Positions 61,061-64,000 of a stretch of 64,000 nt of DNA are shown one piece after another. The stretch spans positions 620,001-684,000 of the forward strand of contig NZ_QVNU01000001.1 in the NCBI RefSeq assembly GCF_003545715.1, given 5' to 3'. Below the pieces are notes generated by a model. The model was given only the letters and a program-made list of their open reading frames with translations. It had not been told where the DNA came from and ran no database searches. This stretch comes from Taibaiella koreensis (GTDB lineage Bacteria > Bacteroidota > Bacteroidia > Chitinophagales > Chitinophagaceae). The position numbers were made by a program, and so were the translations under genes. Numbering within the stretch: position 1 is the stretch's first letter; each line of letters opens with the position of its first letter.

Positions 61061-61174
61061 TTAACTTGAGCTATTTTTTAATTGCGCTACCAGTTGAATA
61101 GCTTGCAATTCATCCTGCAATTTATCGCAGCCCGGCACCCGGCCGGTGATGAGCTCGATGAGGTTTTTCCTCAT
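61061..61174 (-). CDS. Possible 37-aa small protein or frameshifted remnant
   Basis: The frame MRKNLIELITGRVPGCDKLQ followed by an amphipathic DELQAIQLVAQLKNSSS. Its ATG overlaps the stop (ATGA) of an eight-codon frame (MEKELYDK), which itself follows an AAAGGAAAAA Shine-Dalgarno-like tract. Both may be pieces of one former gene (MEKELYDK-x-RKNLIELI). Nothing similar is recognised. It fills the 300-nt gap between the sigma factor and rsmD. Confidence 0.3.
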   Translation of the reverse strand: MRKNLIELITGRVPGCDKLQDELQAIQLVAQLKNSSS

Positions 61175-61329
61175 TTATCATACAGCTCCTTTTCCATTTT
61201 TCCTTTGTCTATACCGTTTTCCTTGTCGATAGATCACGATAGAACTTTAGCAGGTCTTTACGCACAATGATTGTGTTTGTGAAAAATATAGCTTGTTTTA
61301 TAAAGTATAGGGCGCAGCGCTCATCCTTC

Positions 61330-61878
61330 TTAAGATTCTTCTTCATACCCAAAGAAAGAAAACAGGGTAGTACCGTAATTTTTTACTTTCAGAAAACGGG
61401 GATGCTCTTCGTAATTGTTGCGGGGTGTATGTTCCAGGATGAACAATCCATCGGGCAGTAGCAGGTTTTTCTCAAAGATAAGGTCGGGAATGGCGTCAAT
61501 CTCTACCAATGCATAAGGCGGACCGGCAAAGATGAAGTCGTACTGATCGATACAGGACTTCAGGAATTTGAAAACCTCTACCTGCAACAGCTTGATCTGG
61601 CTGAAGCCGAACTCAGCGGCGGTCTTACGGATAAAAGCAGCCATATTTTTGTCCCGCTCAATAATGGTCAGGTCTGCGGCGCCTCTGGAAGCCAGCTCAT
61701 AGCTGATGCTGCCTGTGCCGCCAAAGATGTCCAGCGTTCTTATCCCTTCAAAATCGATCTGGTTCTGTAAAATGTTGAATAAGCCCTCTTTGGCCACATC
61801 AGTAGTAGGGCGGGTATGAGGCATATTTGTAGGCGGATGGATCTTCCTGCCGCCATGTGTGCCACTTATGATGCGCAT
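61330..61878 (-). CDS. rsmD: 16S rRNA (guanine966-N2)-methyltransferase
   Basis: A 182-residue SAM methyltransferase from the ATG at 61878 (MRIISGTHGGRKIHPPT). It has RPTTDVAKEGLFNILQNQID and LDIFGGTGSISYELASRGA for SAM binding. The catalytic motif IV, usually (D/N)PPY, reads FIFAGPPYALV here, so the acidic/amide residue is Gly. The start overlaps the end of the DUF3822 gene by 13 nt, which implies translational coupling. Confidence 0.9.
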   Translation of the reverse strand: MRIISGTHGGRKIHPPTNMPHTRPTTDVAKEGLFNILQNQIDFEGIRTLDIFGGTGSISYELASRGAADLTIIERDKNMAAFIRKTAAEFGFSQIKLLQVEVFKFLKSCIDQYDFIFAGPPYALVEIDAIPDLIFEKNLLLPDGLFILEHTPRNNYEEHPRFLKVKNYGTTLFSFFGYEEES

Positions 61879-62675
61879 GATATCAGCTTGCTTAATAATG
61901 TAAAAGAGGCGAATTGCTCCGTGCCGGGTACGGTGATCCTGGGAAAGAAATGCCGTAGCTCGTCCAGTACGGCCTCGGAGAGGCACAAGCCCGAAACACT
62001 TACCCGCAATTCTTCCTGTTGCAGGTCGTGCTCCCGGCAAATGAGTGCGATACGGTATAGTAGGTTATTTACATGGTCCATTTCCATCACCTGGTGCAGG
62101 AGCAGCCGGCCATTGCTGCTTACCGTGAGCAATACCTTCGCATCCAGGAAAACGAGATCGGCATAGTATTGCTCAGGCGTCATTTCCTGGCACAGGATCG
62201 TTGCCGAAAGCGCTTCAATACGGCCTTCAGCAAAATATTTCTGCGCCAGCTGCACCAGCTTCTCGGGTGCGGGATAGCTTATGGTCGCCGGTAGTACGCG
62301 GGATACCGGTGTCGCCCTTACCTGCTCTCCGGCTTCGATAAAATAAAAGCGGCGTAGCCAGGAAGCAGCCGCTTCTTTTTCGAAAAGTGGCTGAGGGATG
62401 ATCTGGCTTCTTTCATCTGCGATCCAGATATGTGTGACCAGCTGCGGACCCGCCACCAGCGGCTCGTTGACAAAAATAGATTCGATAGCAGCCATATTCC
62501 AGGAGGCGTAATGGTATACTTTCGTCGTGAGCACATTGCTGTCCCGGCCGTAGCCCGCTATACACAGGCCTTTGTCCCAAACGATCAGGTGCAGGGTCTC
62601 TATATTGGTAAGGGGATCGTCGTGCATATTGAAATGCCGGACGGGCTGCAATATCTCGTGCTTGATAAGGGACAT
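61866..62675 (-). CDS. DUF3822 family protein
   Basis: A 269-residue protein conserved upstream of rsmD and near coaD in Bacteroidota. It has SLIKHEILQPVRHFNMHDDP at the N-terminus, LFEKEAAASWLRRFYFIEAG, and LLHQVMEMDHVNNLLYRIAL. The fold is predicted actin/ASKHA-like, with no known role. It overlaps the rsmD start. It is divergent from the MATE transporter. Confidence 0.85.
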   Translation of the reverse strand: MSLIKHEILQPVRHFNMHDDPLTNIETLHLIVWDKGLCIAGYGRDSNVLTTKVYHYASWNMAAIESIFVNEPLVAGPQLVTHIWIADERSQIIPQPLFEKEAAASWLRRFYFIEAGEQVRATPVSRVLPATISYPAPEKLVQLAQKYFAEGRIEALSATILCQEMTPEQYYADLVFLDAKVLLTVSSNGRLLLHQVMEMDHVNNLLYRIALICREHDLQQEELRVSVSGLCLSEAVLDELRHFFPRITVPGTEQFASFTLLSKLISCAS

Positions 62676-62775
62676 GGGCTGGTATATTGAAATATTTTCA
62701 GAGCAAAAATGTGCTGCGCAAAATTAATAGAATAATTTTGTCTGTGGTTCAACCGACAACCACTGCTTTTGATTA

Positions 62776-64000
62776 ATGCAATTTACCGCCACGAGACGAC
62801 AAATATTAAAGCTGGCTGCGCCTATTTCGCTGTCCCTGCTCATACCGCAGATCAGTTTTATGGCCAACGCCGTTTTTCTGGGACGATTGGGGCAGCTGGA
62901 ACTGGTGGTGAACGGCCTGACCAGTATTTATTATCTGCTGCTCACCTATATCGGTTTCGGCCTCAGCAACGGGATCATGGTGCTGCTCTCGCGCAGGGCA
63001 GGTGAAAGTGATGAGCAGGGGCTTAGCCGCACCTTCACCAATGGATTGTTCCTGTCTGCCATGGGCTCGCTTTTGCTCATGATGCTTTCGTTCTGGTTTT
63101 CTCCACTGTTGTTTGGCTATACGCTCAAAGACGAGAATATCTTTTTCGCTACCATCGACTTTCTGTACCTGCGTATCTGGGGGCTGCCTTTCCTCATGTT
63201 CACGCAATTGATCAATGCCTTTTATATTGCTACCAATCGATCCCGCCTGCTGATTTACGGCGCAGTGCTGGCCAATCTTGTCAATGTAGGACTGGACTAC
63301 GGTCTTATTTTCGGCAACTGGGGATTGCCCCGTATGGGCCTGAAAGGCGCCGCGGTAGCCTCTATATCAGCAGAAGTGATCTTTTGCCTGGTTATGTACA
63401 GTCTTTTTTTTCTGAAAGGGCTGCACCGCAAGTATCCCATCCGCCGCTACCTGCAATTCGATACCCGCATATCGGCCCAAACACTTAAGGTAGCTGCTCC
63501 CCTCATCGTGCAATATGTTTTCAGCATTGGCGGCTGGCAGATCTTTTATATTTATGTCGAGCACCTGGGGGTCACTCAGCTGGCTACTTCGCATATCCTG
63601 CGCAGTGTGCTGGGCATTGTGAGCATCGGTACCTGGGCGCTGGCGTCTACCTGCAACACCATGGTGAGCAATATCATAGGGCAGGGACATACCGAAAAAG
63701 TAATTCCATTGGTAAAAAAGATTATCGGGATCAGCTTTTCCTATACTATTTTTATTTCCCTCTTTCTTTTTCTTTTTCCCAAAACGTTTCTGGGGGCCTA
63801 TTCCAGCGATACGGCGGTAGTAGCCATGGGTGTCAACAGCCTGCGGGTGCTGGCTATTTCGTCACTGGTAATGTGCATGGCCACCATTTGCTTCAATGCC
63901 GTTATCGGTACTGGCAATACGCTCATTAACCTGGGGATCGAAGTGCTCTGCGTTTGCGTCTATATCGTCTATATTACCATTGCGGTAGAACGGCTGCGGG
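62776..64000 (+). CDS. MATE family efflux transporter, 3' end cut by window
   Basis: Multidrug and toxin extrusion transporter; the first 408 residues from the ATG at 62776 are in the window. It begins MQFTATRRQILKLAAPISLS and has about eleven visible hydrophobic helices. The MATE repeats include SLLIPQISFMANAVFLGRLG, and at the second half AAPLIVQYVFSIGGWQIFYI, then GTWALASTCNTMVSNIIGQG. It would export cationic compounds in exchange for H+ or Na+. Frame continues to the end of the window. Confidence 0.92.
   Translation, partial: MQFTATRRQILKLAAPISLSLLIPQISFMANAVFLGRLGQLELVVNGLTSIYYLLLTYIGFGLSNGIMVLLSRRAGESDEQGLSRTFTNGLFLSAMGSLLLMMLSFWFSPLLFGYTLKDENIFFATIDFLYLRIWGLPFLMFTQLINAFYIATNRSRLLIYGAVLANLVNVGLDYGLIFGNWGLPRMGLKGAAVASISAEVIFCLVMYSLFFLKGLHRKYPIRRYLQFDTRISAQTLKVAAPLIVQYVFSIGGWQIFYIYVEHLGVTQLATSHILRSVLGIVSIGTWALASTCNTMVSNIIGQGHTEKVIPLVKKIIGISFSYTIFISLFLFLFPKTFLGAYSSDTAVVAMGVNSLRVLAISSLVMCMATICFNAVIGTGNTLINLGIEVLCVCVYIVYITIAVERLR

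Noticed and set aside
1-64000. CRISPR array, tRNA or rRNA genes, phage, insertion sequence
   Set aside because: No direct repeats with unique spacers, no cloverleaf or rRNA sequence, and no transposase, integrase or structural phage gene were recognised.

Overview
The window is about 64 kb of a Bacteroidota chromosome, most likely from the Chitinophagales/Chitinophagaceae. The evidence is family content typical of that phylum (a GldA-type ABC ATPase, DUF4270 and DUF3822 proteins, DUF3857/transglutaminase proteins in tandem, a glutaminyl-cyclase-like lipoprotein, TonB-dependent uptake, a MqnP-like prenyltransferase), promoters of the TTTG-N19/20-TAnnTTTG type, and GG-leader lanthipeptide precursors. 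GC content is close to 50 percent. Most of the window is housekeeping chromosome. I saw no phage, insertion sequence, rRNA, tRNA or CRISPR array.

The accessory part is the left end (1-15 kb). On the minus strand two TPP (thiamine pyrophosphate) riboswitch aptamers stand in tandem. The downstream one (4564-4646), behind a very good promoter, precedes a TonB-dependent receptor (probable outer-membrane thiamine uptake) and, 2 nt further, an acyl-CoA-dehydrogenase-fold flavoenzyme. The upstream one (6619-6695) precedes a 60-residue GG-leader Cys-rich lanthipeptide precursor and a complete LanC cyclase. A strong hairpin lies between precursor and cyclase. Two more precursors of the same general type lie at 781-1002 (+) and 14318-14542 (-). 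No LanB dehydratase, leader peptidase or exporter is visible, so the enzymes that complete the pathway must be elsewhere. The apparent coupling of vitamin B1 sensing to lanthipeptide genes is the most unusual thing in the window.

Region 6.8-24 kb: PAP2-like membrane enzyme, nth, pyrH, a mannose-1-phosphate guanylyltransferase, feoA, nadD, an FMN reductase, rarA, a secreted thioredoxin-like protein, an AraC regulator divergent from a TetX-like monooxygenase, a glutaminyl-cyclase-like lipoprotein, purA, an extreme low-complexity Lys/Asp protein, pabB, a DUF1573 protein, a MqnP-like prenyltransferase, and a higBA toxin-antitoxin pair whose toxin is frameshifted. Region 24-39 kb: recQ, a sugar dehydrogenase, a UPF0126 channel-like protein, parAB, a UPF0173 hydrolase, fabD, a gldA-like gene, a zinc metalloprotease, kbl, and a thiolase whose start codon lies inside a heptanucleotide repeat. 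Region 39-45 kb: three tandem DUF3857/transglutaminase paralogues, two of which have lost the catalytic Cys and His.

Region 45-64 kb: tatA, a lytic transglycosylase, rpsT, rpmI-rplT-rplS, a block of glmS, a DUF4270 lipoprotein and a truncated glycogen-synthase-like protein divergent from panC, then rpsP, pyrE, a Nudix hydrolase, coaD, a DUF2130 protein, a DGPF protein paired with an ECF42-type sigma factor that is split by a frameshift, rsmD overlapping a DUF3822 gene, and a MATE transporter cut by the window end. Both clear frameshifts (higB and the sigma factor) sit at homopolymer runs, so either real decay or sequencing error is possible.
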